NCBI RefSeq assembly: GCF_913053745.1
Contig: NZ_CAJXGF010000001.1
Coordinates: forward strand, 1-64,000
Direction of reading: 5' to 3'
Source of the DNA: an uncultured Nitratireductor sp.
GTDB lineage: Bacteria; Pseudomonadota; Alphaproteobacteria; Rhizobiales; Rhizobiaceae
DNA: 64,000 nt
The position numbers were made by a program, and so were the translations under genes. Positions 52,248 through 60,992 of the stretch are shown here, in pieces. Under the pieces are notes generated by a model. That model was given only the letters and a program-made list of their open reading frames with translations. It did not search any database and had not been told where the DNA came from. Position 1 is the first letter of the stretch, and each line of letters starts with the position of its first letter.

Positions 52248-52420
52248 TTACCGCTTCCGTGGCTGTGCTTGGTAACGCGGTAGCTGTGCATCTTCTGGAA
52301 CGTCCGTGATGGCCAGTTGCCAGTCGCGCGGGTTCTCGCCACCAAAGTCGCGCGCCGCTTCTGTCCGGCTCCATAGACATCAACGGATAGCCGGAAATTC
52401 GCGACGATAATCGCGCCCAT
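52248..52420 (-). pseudogene. Decayed fragment with DHFR-like start
   Basis: ATG 52420 with AAGGAG ahead of it is followed by MGAIIVANFRLSVDVYGAG, close in form to the start of RibD-C/DHFR-type proteins (as in the gene at 51855), but the frame breaks shortly afterwards. A different frame then reads FGGENPRDWQLAITDVPEDA up to a stop at 52248-52250. The whole is far too short for the family. I read it as a remnant of a duplicated or lost gene upstream of the YciI gene. Its identity is uncertain. Confidence 0.4.
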
Positions 52421-52440
52421 GCCGGCTCCTTTCCGCAAGC

Positions 52441-52492
52441 ATATTGCAAGCAGTTGCGATGTAACAAAACCGTATCTATATTGCAAGCAGTT
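52441..52492. repeat. Direct repeat in the HxlR promoter, candidate operator
   Basis: The 15-base unit ATATTGCAAGCAGTT occurs at 52441-52455 and again at 52478-52492, 37 bases apart, just before the HxlR start at 52506 and across from the minus-strand YciI cluster. The unit contains the palindrome TTGCAA. The distance is close to 3.5 helical turns, so the two copies lie on roughly opposite faces. Likely a regulatory site of the HxlR protein. Confidence 0.6.
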
Positions 52493-52505
52493 TACGGAGA
52501 TCCGC

Positions 52506-52991
52506 ATGAACAAGCCAATCCGCTCCGGTTGCCCGATCAACCTGACGCTGGAAACGTTGGGGGACCGCTGGAGCCTGATCGTTATCCGCGACATCATGTT
52601 CGGGAACCGCAGGCATTATCGCGACCTCCTGAACAATTCCGAGGAATGCATCGCCTCGAACATCCTCGCCGACCGGTTAAGGAAGCTGGTGCGGGCAGGT
52701 TTGCTGTCGATCAGTCCGGATCCCGCGCACAAGCAGAAAACCGTCTATAGTCTTACAGAGCCAGCCATCCAACTCGTGCCGTTGCTTGTCCAGATGGGCG
52801 CCTGGGGTCGGCGATTTACGCCAGCAACGCAAGAACTCTCAATCCGTGCTCAGTTGCTCGAAGAAGGCGGGCCGGAGATGTGGGGCGCTTTCATGGCGGA
52901 ATTGCGCAGCCTGCATCTCGGTGCGGCGTCACCGGAACGCTCTGTGATCAGAGAACTGACCGATGCTTATCTGGTGGCCTTAGCCAGCTGA
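52506..52991 (+). CDS. HxlR family regulator
   Basis: A 161-residue MarR-like winged-helix regulator of the HxlR family: RSGCPINLTLETLGDRWSLIV (the Cys of SGCP is the conserved one), RDIMFGNRRHYRDLLNNSEE, IASNILADRLRKLVRAGLLS and KQKTVYSLTEPAIQLVPLLVQMGAWG in pieces. Members sense aldehydes or quinones via Cys, or other ligands. ATG 52506 follows the two direct repeats. Divergent from the YciI/DHFR-like genes, the natural targets. Confidence 0.9.
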   Translation: MNKPIRSGCPINLTLETLGDRWSLIVIRDIMFGNRRHYRDLLNNSEECIASNILADRLRKLVRAGLLSISPDPAHKQKTVYSLTEPAIQLVPLLVQMGAWGRRFTPATQELSIRAQLLEEGGPEMWGAFMAELRSLHLGAASPERSVIRELTDAYLVALAS

Positions 52992-53237
52992 TCTCCACAA
53001 GCTTTGAAACTGTTGTCGGCATTGCTGTTTCGTACACCGTTATGAGCACCGACCTCGCGCGAACATTTCGACGACGTGGGGCGCCAGAAGTCGGCAACAG
53101 AACCTTTCGTCGAAAACTCAGTGTCGTGAATTGCGACATAAGTTCTGCGGAAAATCTTCCGACCGTGTCGGAATACCGTTTCACTATGGCGTCTCGCGGG
53201 TAGGTGCAGGCAACAAGCACGCAAAGGAAGCACGCAG

Positions 53238-53609
53238 ATGAAAACGCTGATCGCGGGAGGCAGCATCGGCGGTATTGTTGCGGCCTTGTATCTTCACAGA
53301 GTCGGCATCGACGTCGGAATACTCGAACGCGCCGAAGAGATCCGCGAACTTTGCGTTGGTATCAACATGTTGCCCCATGCCGTGGAAGCTCTGGCCGAGT
53401 TGGGTTTGCTGGCAGAACCGGACGCAATCGGCATCCGGACACATGACCTTATCCAACCGAACCGCAACGGCGGCCCGGAGAGCGTGATCGACATGATCGA
53501 GGCGCGCGCTCCCGACGGATTTACCGACATTGGAGCGGTCGCGTCGTAGGACGAGCGCGAAGCCGTTGTGCGTGGCTATGCCAATCTTGCAGGATTCTCG
53601 AGGCAATAG
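53238..53609 (+). pseudogene. FAD-dependent monooxygenase with large internal deletion
   Basis: The start MKTLIAGGSIGGIVAALYLH has the GxGxxG-type FAD site (here GGSIGG) and RAEEIRELCVGINMLPHAVEAL of UbiH/PHBH-like flavoproteins. The reading then jumps from about residue 70 directly into a C-terminal block, LIQPNRNGGPESVIDMIEA followed by RAPDGFTDI, that in full-length relatives lies about 250 residues later. A TAG at 53547 cuts it, but the frame continues as DEREAVVRGYANLAGFSRQ, again typical of the C-terminal end, to a stop at 53607. The gene has therefore lost its middle by an in-frame deletion and later acquired a nonsense mutation. Inactive. Confidence 0.7.
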
Positions 53610-53902
53610 CGGACTTCCGGTTCTTCAGATGGTCTCGGCGAGTGTCGCCCGGCGGATCGCAAACCGGTCTCCGTCGAATGTCGCGAGGCGCGCGCGTCGC
53701 GCGTCCCGAGGATGCGAAATCGCCAGCTTAATTCGGTAGCGGCTATTGGATCCGATGATTAAGACGGCTGCCCATGGAAGTCTCGACGAAGGGAACACTG
53801 TTTCTTTGGAGTGAACACACGACATTGAGCCCACCAGCGCTTTGCGCGACGGATGGGTCGCCTCCGGGGCACAAAGCGGTTGTCGACCGCAAATATCTCC
53901 AC

Positions 53903-54127
53903 TCACAGCCCCGCATGCATGTCGCGGAACAATCTAGGCGCGGCGCCGAAGCGCCGTTCGAAGGCTTCCGAAAAGCGCGCGGTGGGGAACAGACCGACCT
54001 GCGCGGCAACCGTTTTGAGTGAGAGGCCGCGCGATAGCAGCAGGCGTGCGGCATCGAATCGAGCCACCTCGGCGAATGTGATTCTTCGTGGAATAGGGAC
54101 CCCGTCTGAGGGGTAATTTTCATCCAA
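53903..54127 (-). pseudogene. Truncated AraC family regulator fragment
   Basis: The segment VARFDAARLLLSRGLSLKTV then AAQVGLFPTARFSEAFERRFGAAPRLF is the second half of an AraC HTH pair (like the GlxA/FtrA type), ending MHAGL. The sensor domain and first HTH that should precede it are missing, and the frame runs back into an IS21 remnant at about 54130. Read as a remnant of an AraC gene broken near the IS insertion. No intact copy is close by. Confidence 0.55.
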
Positions 54128-54195
54128 AAGGAACCCCTAGACAGAGGGGCATCAGACTGCCTTCGATTATCATCGGAGGCATTTGTTTTTGGACG

Positions 54196-54975
54196 TTGGT
54201 TGTGGAAACGATCGCGAAGATACGGCGGGCCTATTTCGTTCACCACAAGTCGATCAAGGCGATTTTCCGGGCGCTGAAGGTCGCGCGCCCGGAGGCAACG
54301 GAGTTTCGCTACGAACGCAAACATGAGCCGATGCCAAGATGGGTGCCTGGCGGGATGAGCTGGAGTGACTGTTGCCAGCCAATGCGGCCAAGCCATCGCG
54401 CGAAAAGCTGACCCTGGTGCGGATTTTTGAAGAGTTTCGAGGCCTTGGCTACGAGGCAGCTACAGCTCGATCTGGCGGCATGCGCAGGCCCGGAAAGAGA
54501 AGCGCGGCAACACCTCCGTCGCCGCCTATGCGCCGCTGAGCTTTGCACCGGGCGAAGCCTACCGGTTCGACTGGAGCCACGAGATCGTTGTGCTGGGCGG
54601 GCGACGACCATGGTGAAGGTCGCCCCATGTTCGTCTGTGCTACATCCGGACGCAGTTCTTGCGGGCCTATCCGCGCGAGACGCAGGAGATGGTGTTCGAT
54701 GCCATGATCGGGCGTTTGCCTTCTTCCGCAGTACCTGCAGGCGCGGCATCTGCGACAACATGAAGTTAGCCCGTGGATGCGGTCTTCGTCGGCAAGGACC
54801 GCCAGTTCAACCGCCGCTTCGGGTAGATGTGCAGTCACCATCTCGTCGAGCCGTCGCCTGCACGCCGGCCTTGGGCTGGTAGAAGGGGCAGGTTGACGAC
54901 TAGGTCGGGCTCGTGCGCAAGCGCTTCTTCACACCGCGATTGCGCTTCAGGAACTACGAGGAGCTGAACGCATAA
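54196..54975 (+). mobile_element. Degenerate IS21-family istA transposase remnant
   Basis: Pieces in several frames match the order of the IstA transposase: VETIAKIRRAYFVHHKSIKAI (start, 54196 onward), KPSREKLTLVRIFEEFRGLGYEAA around 54390-54470, YRFDWSHEIVVLGG near 54570, then RDAGDGVRCHDRAFAFF-type DDE region, and RKRFFTPRLRFRNYEEL ending about 54975. Frame shifts, internal gaps and stops interrupt every part, and no istB follows. Terminal inverted repeats are not visible. The element is dead and old. It abuts the truncated AraC fragment on the left and overlaps the end of the LysR gene on the right. Confidence 0.75.
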
Positions 54976-55870
54976 TGTCGATCCGGGAGACCGCATCCCT
55001 TATGCGACTGATCACTTCACGTCCAACGAGCGGCAATTCGTGCACGCGGGAGGTGATCAACCAGATGGAGGTTTCAATGCGCTCTGCCAGGGGACGAAAC
55101 ACAACCCTTGAATCCTGCGGGGCAACCAGTGCCAGACTTGAAATGATCGACACTCCGAAACCGGCGCTCACCATGGCACATGCCGCTTCCAACATTTGAA
55201 CTTCGGCAACTTCCCGTGGGCTGATGCCGATAGCGTGGAAGGCTTCATAGATCGCTGGATACGACATGTCGCTTCGCCCGAGCGCGATGAACGGATCGTC
55301 GCACAAATCGCGTAGCGAGATCACTTGCTTGCTGGCCAAATGGTGATCTACCGGAAGGGCACAAATCATCGGCAGTTGCGCAAAGGGCTCGCAATGCAAC
55401 ATGCTGTGAGTGGCAGGCACCAGAGACAGGCCGAAATCCGCCGACCGCGTCAGCATCACATCAGCGATGCTCGGCGAGGTGCGGGTCAGAAGCGTGACCT
55501 TGAGCCCCGTGTCTCGGCCCAGCATATCGGCCACAACGCGCGGTATGAGCTGAAGGCCGATGGCCGGGAAACCAACGATCGTCAATTGCCCCCGATCAAA
55601 TTCGCGAATTTCCCTTGCTGCCTTATGAACCCGAAGCACCCCCGCTTCCAGCTTTGCGGTTTCCGTATAGAGGACACGCGCTTCGGGCGTCGGGACAAGC
55701 CGGCCGGTGTCACGGTTGAACAGCCTTATCTCGCAGGAGTCCTCGAACAGTTTCAAAAGCTTGCTGACGGCAGGCTGACTGACATGAAGCGCCTCGGCGG
55801 CCTTGGTCACCGAACCGCTCGTCATAAACGCGTTGAAGGCTTCGATCTGCCGGACATTGGTCTTCCGCAT
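54947..55870 (-). CDS. LysR family regulator of the polyamine-type operon
   Basis: A 307-residue regulator. HTH region: RKTNVRQIEAFNAFMTSGSV, TKAAEALHVSQPAVSKLLKLFE and RLFNRDTGRLVPTPEARVLY, then the effector domain with FAQLPMICALPVDHHLASKQ. ATG 55870 is used; the frame extends to 56128 but only as shadow of the divergent gene. It faces the binding-protein start at 55980 across 110 bases, so it probably regulates the transport and oxidase operon. Its last ten codons lie over the IS21 remnant, so the original 3' end may have been altered. Confidence 0.9.
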   Translation of the reverse strand: MRKTNVRQIEAFNAFMTSGSVTKAAEALHVSQPAVSKLLKLFEDSCEIRLFNRDTGRLVPTPEARVLYTETAKLEAGVLRVHKAAREIREFDRGQLTIVGFPAIGLQLIPRVVADMLGRDTGLKVTLLTRTSPSIADVMLTRSADFGLSLVPATHSMLHCEPFAQLPMICALPVDHHLASKQVISLRDLCDDPFIALGRSDMSYPAIYEAFHAIGISPREVAEVQMLEAACAMVSAGFGVSIISSLALVAPQDSRVVFRPLAERIETSIWLITSRVHELPLVGREVISRIRDAVSRIDIMRSAPRSS

Positions 55871-55979
55871 GGATTTGTCATAACCTTTTGGAATAATAAT
55901 CGCAAATAATATGATTTGAAATTCAGACAACCTCTCCTTTGAATGGGCTCGCCACCATACAAGAACAAAGGGGAAGCAA

Positions 55980-57029
55980 ATGAAAACGATTTGGCGATCG
56001 CTGGCGCATGGGATGCTGGCTGCGAGTTGCTCTGTGTTGGCCTTCGGATCTGCACTGGCCCAGGAGAAGACGCTGACCGTCGGGGGATATGGCGGTTCTT
56101 TCGAAACGTTGATGAAGGAACTTATCATCCCGGAGTTTGAAAGCCGGCATGAGGTCGAGATCCAGTTCGTGCCAGGGAACTCGACGGAAAACCTTGCGCG
56201 CCTGCAGGCTCAGAAGGGCAATCAGGAACTCGATGTCGTCATTCTCGACGACGGCCCGATGTATCAGGCCGATGCGCTCGGATTCTGCGCTCCCATGAAG
56301 TCTTCCACGCCGGGCGATGATGTATACGATATTGCCAAGCTTGGCCCCAATTCCATCGGCATCGGATTCGTGGCCACCGGCTTTACCTACAACACCGAAT
56401 GGTTTGAGCGTGAAGGCTGGGAACTGCCATCGAGCTGGATGGACCTGGCAGACGAAAAATACAGCCAGATACTCTCCATTCCGCCGATCTCGAACACATA
56501 TGGCTTGCATACGCTCGTGATGATGGCACGCCTGAATGGCGGCGGCGAAAAGGAGATCGACCCCGGCTTCAGCACCATGGCGGAGAAGGTCGCTCCCAAC
56601 ATCCTGGTGTTCGAACCCTCTTCGGGCAAGATGTCCGAACTCTTTCAGTCGGAAGAGATCGCTCTGTCAATCTGGGGTTCGGGTCGCACCAAGTCGCTTG
56701 CCGATACCGGTTTCCCGGCAAAATTTGCCTATCCTGAGGAAGGCGCCGTCGCGCTCATGCTTGCCGCCTGCCCGGTGGTAGAAAGCGACGTTACCGACCT
56801 GGCCAACGCCTTTGTTGATTTTCTGCTAGAGCCGGAGATCCAGGTACGCCTTGCCGATGCCATGGGCTCAGGTCCCGTCAACAAGAATGCTGAACTGCCA
56901 GACGAACTCGCTGCATGGCTCCCTTACGGACCCGAACAGATTGGCAAGCTGATCGCCGTCGACTGGGACACCATTAACCCGGCTCGCGAGGAATGGACCA
57001 AACGCTGGGCTCGTGAAATCGAACGCTGA
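55980..57029 (+). CDS. Polyamine-type ABC transporter substrate-binding protein
   Basis: A 349-residue periplasmic protein of the spermidine/putrescine (class D) binding family. Signal peptide in residues 1-27, cleavage after ALA. Family blocks are LTVGGYGGSFETLMKELIIPEFE (in part), GNSTENLARLQAQKGNQELDVVILDDGPMYQA (parts), GIGFVATGFTYNTEWFEREGWELPSSWMDLAD in parts and LPYGPEQIGKLIAVDWDTIN. ATG 55980 has AGGGGA upstream. The ligand could be a polyamine, an opine, an amino acid derivative or betaine-like compound; the oxidases that follow favour an N-substituted amino acid. Confidence 0.9.
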   Translation: MKTIWRSLAHGMLAASCSVLAFGSALAQEKTLTVGGYGGSFETLMKELIIPEFESRHEVEIQFVPGNSTENLARLQAQKGNQELDVVILDDGPMYQADALGFCAPMKSSTPGDDVYDIAKLGPNSIGIGFVATGFTYNTEWFEREGWELPSSWMDLADEKYSQILSIPPISNTYGLHTLVMMARLNGGGEKEIDPGFSTMAEKVAPNILVFEPSSGKMSELFQSEEIALSIWGSGRTKSLADTGFPAKFAYPEEGAVALMLAACPVVESDVTDLANAFVDFLLEPEIQVRLADAMGSGPVNKNAELPDELAAWLPYGPEQIGKLIAVDWDTINPAREEWTKRWAREIER

Positions 57030-57140
57030 TCGCGACACTGAAAATCGCCACGCCCGTCCTGGACGATGCTTCCCGCACCGCACCATCGCGGACCCGGGGT
57101 AACGTCGTCACGGGACAGACACTGTCCCGCGGGCGGGGCG

Positions 57141-58235
57141 ATGATGGATCAACCGGCTTTCAATCACGGGCAGACAATGGCTTTTCTTGAGCTTCAGGCA
57201 TTAAACAAGCGCTACAACGCAGTCGTCGCCGTCGAGGATTTCAATCTCAGCATCCAGCGCGGGGAATTCGTCTCGCTTCTGGGGCCTTCGGGTTGCGGCA
57301 AGACGACAACGTTGCAGATGATCGCGGGCTTCACCCAGCCCACTTCAGGTTCGATCATGCTGAATGGTCGCGACCTCGGCGCAATCCCGGCCCGCAAACG
57401 GGGCCTTGGCATCGTGTTTCAGACCTACGCGCTTTTCCCGCATATGACAGTCGAGCAAAATGTCGGCTTCGGTCTCGAGATGCGCAATGTGCCCTCTCAC
57501 GAACGCCGCCGACGCGTTTCTGATGCACTTGACCTTGTTCATCTTTCGCACCTGGGAGACCGCTTTCCGCGTCATATGAGCGGCGGTCAGCGACAACGTG
57601 TGGCACTCGCCCGCGCCCTCGTCATCGAACCGGAACTCCTTCTGCTCGATGAACCACTTTCCAACCTCGACGCGAAGCTGCGTGAGGAAATGCAATTGGA
57701 ACTTCGCCGGATTCAGCAAGAAGCCGGGGTTACCACATTGCTTGTTACGCACGACCAGTCGGAAGCCATGGCGTTGAGCGACCGGGTCGCCGTCATGCAA
57801 AGCGGGCGACTCATTCAGGAAGACAGTCCTTTCGATGTCTATGAGAAGCCGGCGACGTCCTTCATCTCGACGTTTCTTGGCAAGACGAACAGCCTCCCTG
57901 CACTTCTGGAACGTGCGGGCAAGCGGACGCAGATCGTCATCGACGATGTACGCCTCGCAGGCCCGCAAACGGTCCTGGCAAACGGTCCTGTCGAACTCTC
58001 GCTTCGCCCTGAGCGGATCGAATTGACCGATATCGACAAGGCAACGCTCTCCGGTGACGTGATCGAGCGGGTTTTCCTGGGCGATCACTGGCTCTTCCGG
58101 GTCGAAACGCCCATCGGCAAACTTCTCGTAATGCAGCGTAATCTGGGGCGACGCGGAGCCGAAATAGGTGAGCGCCTGCACCTTTTTTGGGAGCCGGAGG
58201 CCATGCGTCTCCTGCCGCGCGGAGATGTCTCATGA
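57141..58235 (+). CDS. Polyamine-type ABC transporter ATP-binding protein (PotA-like)
   Basis: About 364 residues. Walker A GPSGCGKTTTLQ, Q-loop region IVFQTYALFPHMTVEQN, signature HMSGGQRQRVALARAL, Walker B LLLLDEPLSNLDAKLRE and switch THDQSEAMALSDRVAV, with the C-terminal TOBE domain (FLGKTNSLPAL, SLRPERIEL, LGDHWLFRVETPIGKLL) of the PotA/UgpC type. ATG 57141 is used; 57144 and 57177 are alternatives. Ends with ATGA overlap on the first permease gene. Confidence 0.93.
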   Translation: MMDQPAFNHGQTMAFLELQALNKRYNAVVAVEDFNLSIQRGEFVSLLGPSGCGKTTTLQMIAGFTQPTSGSIMLNGRDLGAIPARKRGLGIVFQTYALFPHMTVEQNVGFGLEMRNVPSHERRRRVSDALDLVHLSHLGDRFPRHMSGGQRQRVALARALVIEPELLLLDEPLSNLDAKLREEMQLELRRIQQEAGVTTLLVTHDQSEAMALSDRVAVMQSGRLIQEDSPFDVYEKPATSFISTFLGKTNSLPALLERAGKRTQIVIDDVRLAGPQTVLANGPVELSLRPERIELTDIDKATLSGDVIERVFLGDHWLFRVETPIGKLLVMQRNLGRRGAEIGERLHLFWEPEAMRLLPRGDVS

Positions 58236-59092
58236 CAGCGTCCGGCAGAACGACTCCCTGGCTCCTCAGCGCTCCGGCACTGGCGCTTTTCGCGGCATTG
58301 CTGCTCACCCCCCTGGCGATGACCTTTCTACTCAGTTTCAACAGTTTCTCATTCTATGGGGGCATAGAAAATACGTTCGGCCCGGAGAACTATATCGAGG
58401 TGCTGAGCGACCTCTATTTCTATGAGATATTCGGCCGAACTTTCCTGATTGCCTTCATCACCACGGCCATCTGTGCCGTGCTCGGCCTGCCGGAAGCATA
58501 CATTCTCTTTCGCATGAAACCTGCCTGGCGCTCTTTTATGTTGCTCGTCGTGCTCGGACCTCTCCTGATATCCGTCGTGGTGCGTACGCTGGGCTGGGCG
58601 ATCCTTCTGGGCAACAAGGGTGTGATCAACGAATTCCTGCGCGATATTGGACTCATCACGTCGCCCATCCGGATGATGTACACGTCTACCGGGATCGTGG
58701 TGGCCCTGGTTCATGTGATGATACCTTTCATGATCTTGGCGGTCTGGGCGGCCCTCCAGCGCCAGGACCCGGCAACCGAAAGGGCGGCAGAATCGCTTGG
58801 CGCCGCCCCCCTTACTGTCTTCATGCGCATCGTTCTGCCACAGGCGATGCCCGGCGTTCTTTCCGGCTCGCTAATCGTGTTTTCCCTCTCGGCCAGCGCT
58901 TTCGCGACGCCGGCAGTCCTGGGCGGACGGCGTATCAAGGTCGTCTCGACGACGGTCTATGACGAATTCCTGAACACACTCAACTGGCCGTTGGGTGCTG
59001 CCATCGCGATGCTGCTTCTGGTGTCGGTCCTGACCATCATGATCGCTTGGAACAAATTGGTGGAACGCCGCTATTCGGGGGTCTTCGAATGA
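58232..59092 (+). CDS. Polyamine-type ABC transporter permease (PotB-like)
   Basis: A 286-residue permease with six transmembrane helices: PWLLSAPALALFAALLLTPL, TFLIAFITTAICAVLGLPEAY, VLGPLLISVVVRTLGWAILLG, MIPFMILAVWAALQ and the EAA loop AAESLGAAPLTVFMRIVLPQAMPG (in part). The sequence SASAFATPAVLGGRRIKVVSTTVY is typical of PotB-like subunits. ATG 58232 overlaps the ATPase stop. Confidence 0.92.
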   Translation: MTASGRTTPWLLSAPALALFAALLLTPLAMTFLLSFNSFSFYGGIENTFGPENYIEVLSDLYFYEIFGRTFLIAFITTAICAVLGLPEAYILFRMKPAWRSFMLLVVLGPLLISVVVRTLGWAILLGNKGVINEFLRDIGLITSPIRMMYTSTGIVVALVHVMIPFMILAVWAALQRQDPATERAAESLGAAPLTVFMRIVLPQAMPGVLSGSLIVFSLSASAFATPAVLGGRRIKVVSTTVYDEFLNTLNWPLGAAIAMLLLVSVLTIMIAWNKLVERRYSGVFE

Positions 59093-59889
59093 ACCGCAAT
59101 GGCCTTTTCGCTCTCTGCTTCAACGCTCTGTTCGCGCTTTTCATGATGGGGCCGTTGATTGTCGTAATCGGAGTCTCCTTCACACCGACCGGCTATCTGG
59201 AGTTTCCCCCAAGCGCAATTTCGTTTCGCTGGTTCAGGGCGATCCTCGACAATCCCGACTTCATCGACGCGGCATGGATCAGCCTGGAGCTGGGATTGGC
59301 ATCGGCGTCGCTTTCGACGGTTCTTGCCGTACCCGCTGCGCTCGCCATTGGGCGGGAACGTTTCCGTGGACGCGACGCATTGCAAGCGCTCTTCCTGTCC
59401 CCGCTCACCGTGCCGACCGTGGTTCTTGGTGTCGCTTTTCTGCGCTTTCTCAGTCTGTTCGACATCAATGGCACGTTTGTCGGACTCGTTCTGTGTCATG
59501 CCGTAATCGTTACGCCCTTTGTCCTGCGTCTGGTGCTTGCCTCCGTAACGGGGGTCGACCGGTCCATCGAAATGGCCGCAACCTCGCTCGGCGCATCGCA
59601 CTGGACGGTGTTTCGCCGTGTGACCCTGCCGCTTATTCTGCCGGGTGTGGTGGGTGGCTGGGTGCTGGCTTTCATCACCAGTTTCGACGAATTGACTGTA
59701 ACGGTGTTCATTGTGAACCCGTCGACGACCACGCTACCCGTACGGCTCTTCTCGCATATCACCCAGACGACAGATCCGCTGGTCGCTTCCATCTCGACGA
59801 TGGTGATCCTCCTGACGGTGTTGCTCATGCTCGCGGTCAACAGGCTCTACGGATTGGACAGGCTGCTGATCGGAGGAGAGGCGCGATGA
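59089..59889 (+). CDS. Polyamine-type ABC transporter permease (PotC-like)
   Basis: A 266-residue partner permease: MNRNGLFALCFNALFALFMMGPL, the PotC-type block FTPTGYLEFPPSAISFRWFRAILDNPDFIDAAWISL (parts), SPLTVPTVVLGVAFLRFLSLF and the EAA loop MAATSLGASHWTVFRRVTLPLI. FITSFDELTVTVFIVNPSTTTLPV is diagnostic. ATG 59089 overlaps PotB-like stop and the gene ends by ATGA overlap with the first oxidase. Completes the importer of the operon. Confidence 0.92.
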   Translation: MNRNGLFALCFNALFALFMMGPLIVVIGVSFTPTGYLEFPPSAISFRWFRAILDNPDFIDAAWISLELGLASASLSTVLAVPAALAIGRERFRGRDALQALFLSPLTVPTVVLGVAFLRFLSLFDINGTFVGLVLCHAVIVTPFVLRLVLASVTGVDRSIEMAATSLGASHWTVFRRVTLPLILPGVVGGWVLAFITSFDELTVTVFIVNPSTTTLPVRLFSHITQTTDPLVASISTMVILLTVLLMLAVNRLYGLDRLLIGGEAR

Positions 59890-60992
59890 ACTACGACACG
59901 ATTGTTGTCGGCGGGGGTTTGGTCGGCGCCGCCCTTGCGCATGGTCTCGGCAGACTTGGCGAGAAGGTTCTGGTGCTGGACGAAGGCGACGTGGCATTCC
60001 GGGCTTCACGAGGCAATTTCGGCCTTGTCTGGGTACAGTCCAAGGGCGAGGCCATGCCCGAATATGCGCGCTGGAGCCGCCACTCGGCTGATGTCTGGCC
60101 GGACTTCTCCCAGGAGCTCCAGGAGCTGACTGGCATCGACACAGCCTATCACAAGGCCGGCGGCGTTCATCTGTGTCTTTCGGAAGAAGCCTGGGTACGC
60201 CAGTCCGCCCTCATCAAGCGCATGCACAATGTGCACGGGTCCGATTACGGGGCGATCATGATCGAACGCGATGAGCTTGAGAAGATGATGCCCGGGATCG
60301 GCCCGGAGGTCGTGGGCGCGAGCTGGTCGCCGCATGACGGCCATGCAAGCCCGCTTTATCTTTTGAGAGCACTGCACGAAAGCATCGTGCGTTCCGGCGG
60401 CGCCTACCGCAATGAAGCCCGTGTCGAAACTCTTGCAAAGGATGGCGACGGCTACCGCCTGACCACTGGAGCCGGTGTCTTCACGGGCACCAAGGTCGTG
60501 CTCGCAGCGGGTCTCGGAAACCGCACGCTGGGGCCTCTCGCAGGATTGAACGTGCCGGTGTTCCCACAAAAAGGGCAAATCCTGGTGACGGAGCGCACGG
60601 AGATGAAGTTCTCCATGCCCACTGTGTTCATACGCCAGACCGACGAGGGATCTTTCCTTCTCGGCGACAGCCACGAGGATGCCGGTTTCGACCTGACCTC
60701 GCGTCCAGGCATCATGGCGGATATTGCGACACGGGCGATCCGTTCCTTCCCCTTCCTGAAAGACCTGCGGCTCGTGCGCTCCTGGGCTGCATTGCGCGTC
60801 ATGAGCCCGGACGGGTTCCCCATCTACCAACAGTCCGAGAGTCACCCGGGCGTCTTCTCGGTCAATTGTCACTCGGGCGTCACGCTGGCTGGTGCGCACG
60901 CGCGCACGCTCGCCCCCATGATCGCCCGCGGTCGACTGGAAGATCCCATGTCTGCTTTTTCAACAGAGAGACTGCATGTTCAAGCGCAATAA
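59886..60992 (+). CDS. DadA-like FAD-dependent amine/D-amino acid oxidoreductase
   Basis: A 368-residue flavoenzyme. The N-terminal Rossmann site is YDTIVVGGGLVGAALAHGLG followed by KVLVLDEG; RASRGNFGLVWVQSKG and the C-terminal SWAALRVMSPDGFPIY, NCHSGVTLAGAHARTLA are family blocks of DadA/glycine oxidase/HcnC proteins. Oxidises a secondary or primary amine to an imine, passing electrons to the chain. Start ATG 59886 overlaps the permease stop. Its partner is probably the small [2Fe-2S] protein at 60976, which overlaps it by 17 bases. Confidence 0.9.
   Translation: MNYDTIVVGGGLVGAALAHGLGRLGEKVLVLDEGDVAFRASRGNFGLVWVQSKGEAMPEYARWSRHSADVWPDFSQELQELTGIDTAYHKAGGVHLCLSEEAWVRQSALIKRMHNVHGSDYGAIMIERDELEKMMPGIGPEVVGASWSPHDGHASPLYLLRALHESIVRSGGAYRNEARVETLAKDGDGYRLTTGAGVFTGTKVVLAAGLGNRTLGPLAGLNVPVFPQKGQILVTERTEMKFSMPTVFIRQTDEGSFLLGDSHEDAGFDLTSRPGIMADIATRAIRSFPFLKDLRLVRSWAALRVMSPDGFPIYQQSESHPGVFSVNCHSGVTLAGAHARTLAPMIARGRLEDPMSAFSTERLHVQAQ

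Noticed and set aside
53743..54396. Minus-strand 217-codon open frame over the IS remnant and AraC fragment
   Set aside because: Motif-free translation antisense to the IstA pieces; the AraC fragment lies in a different frame.
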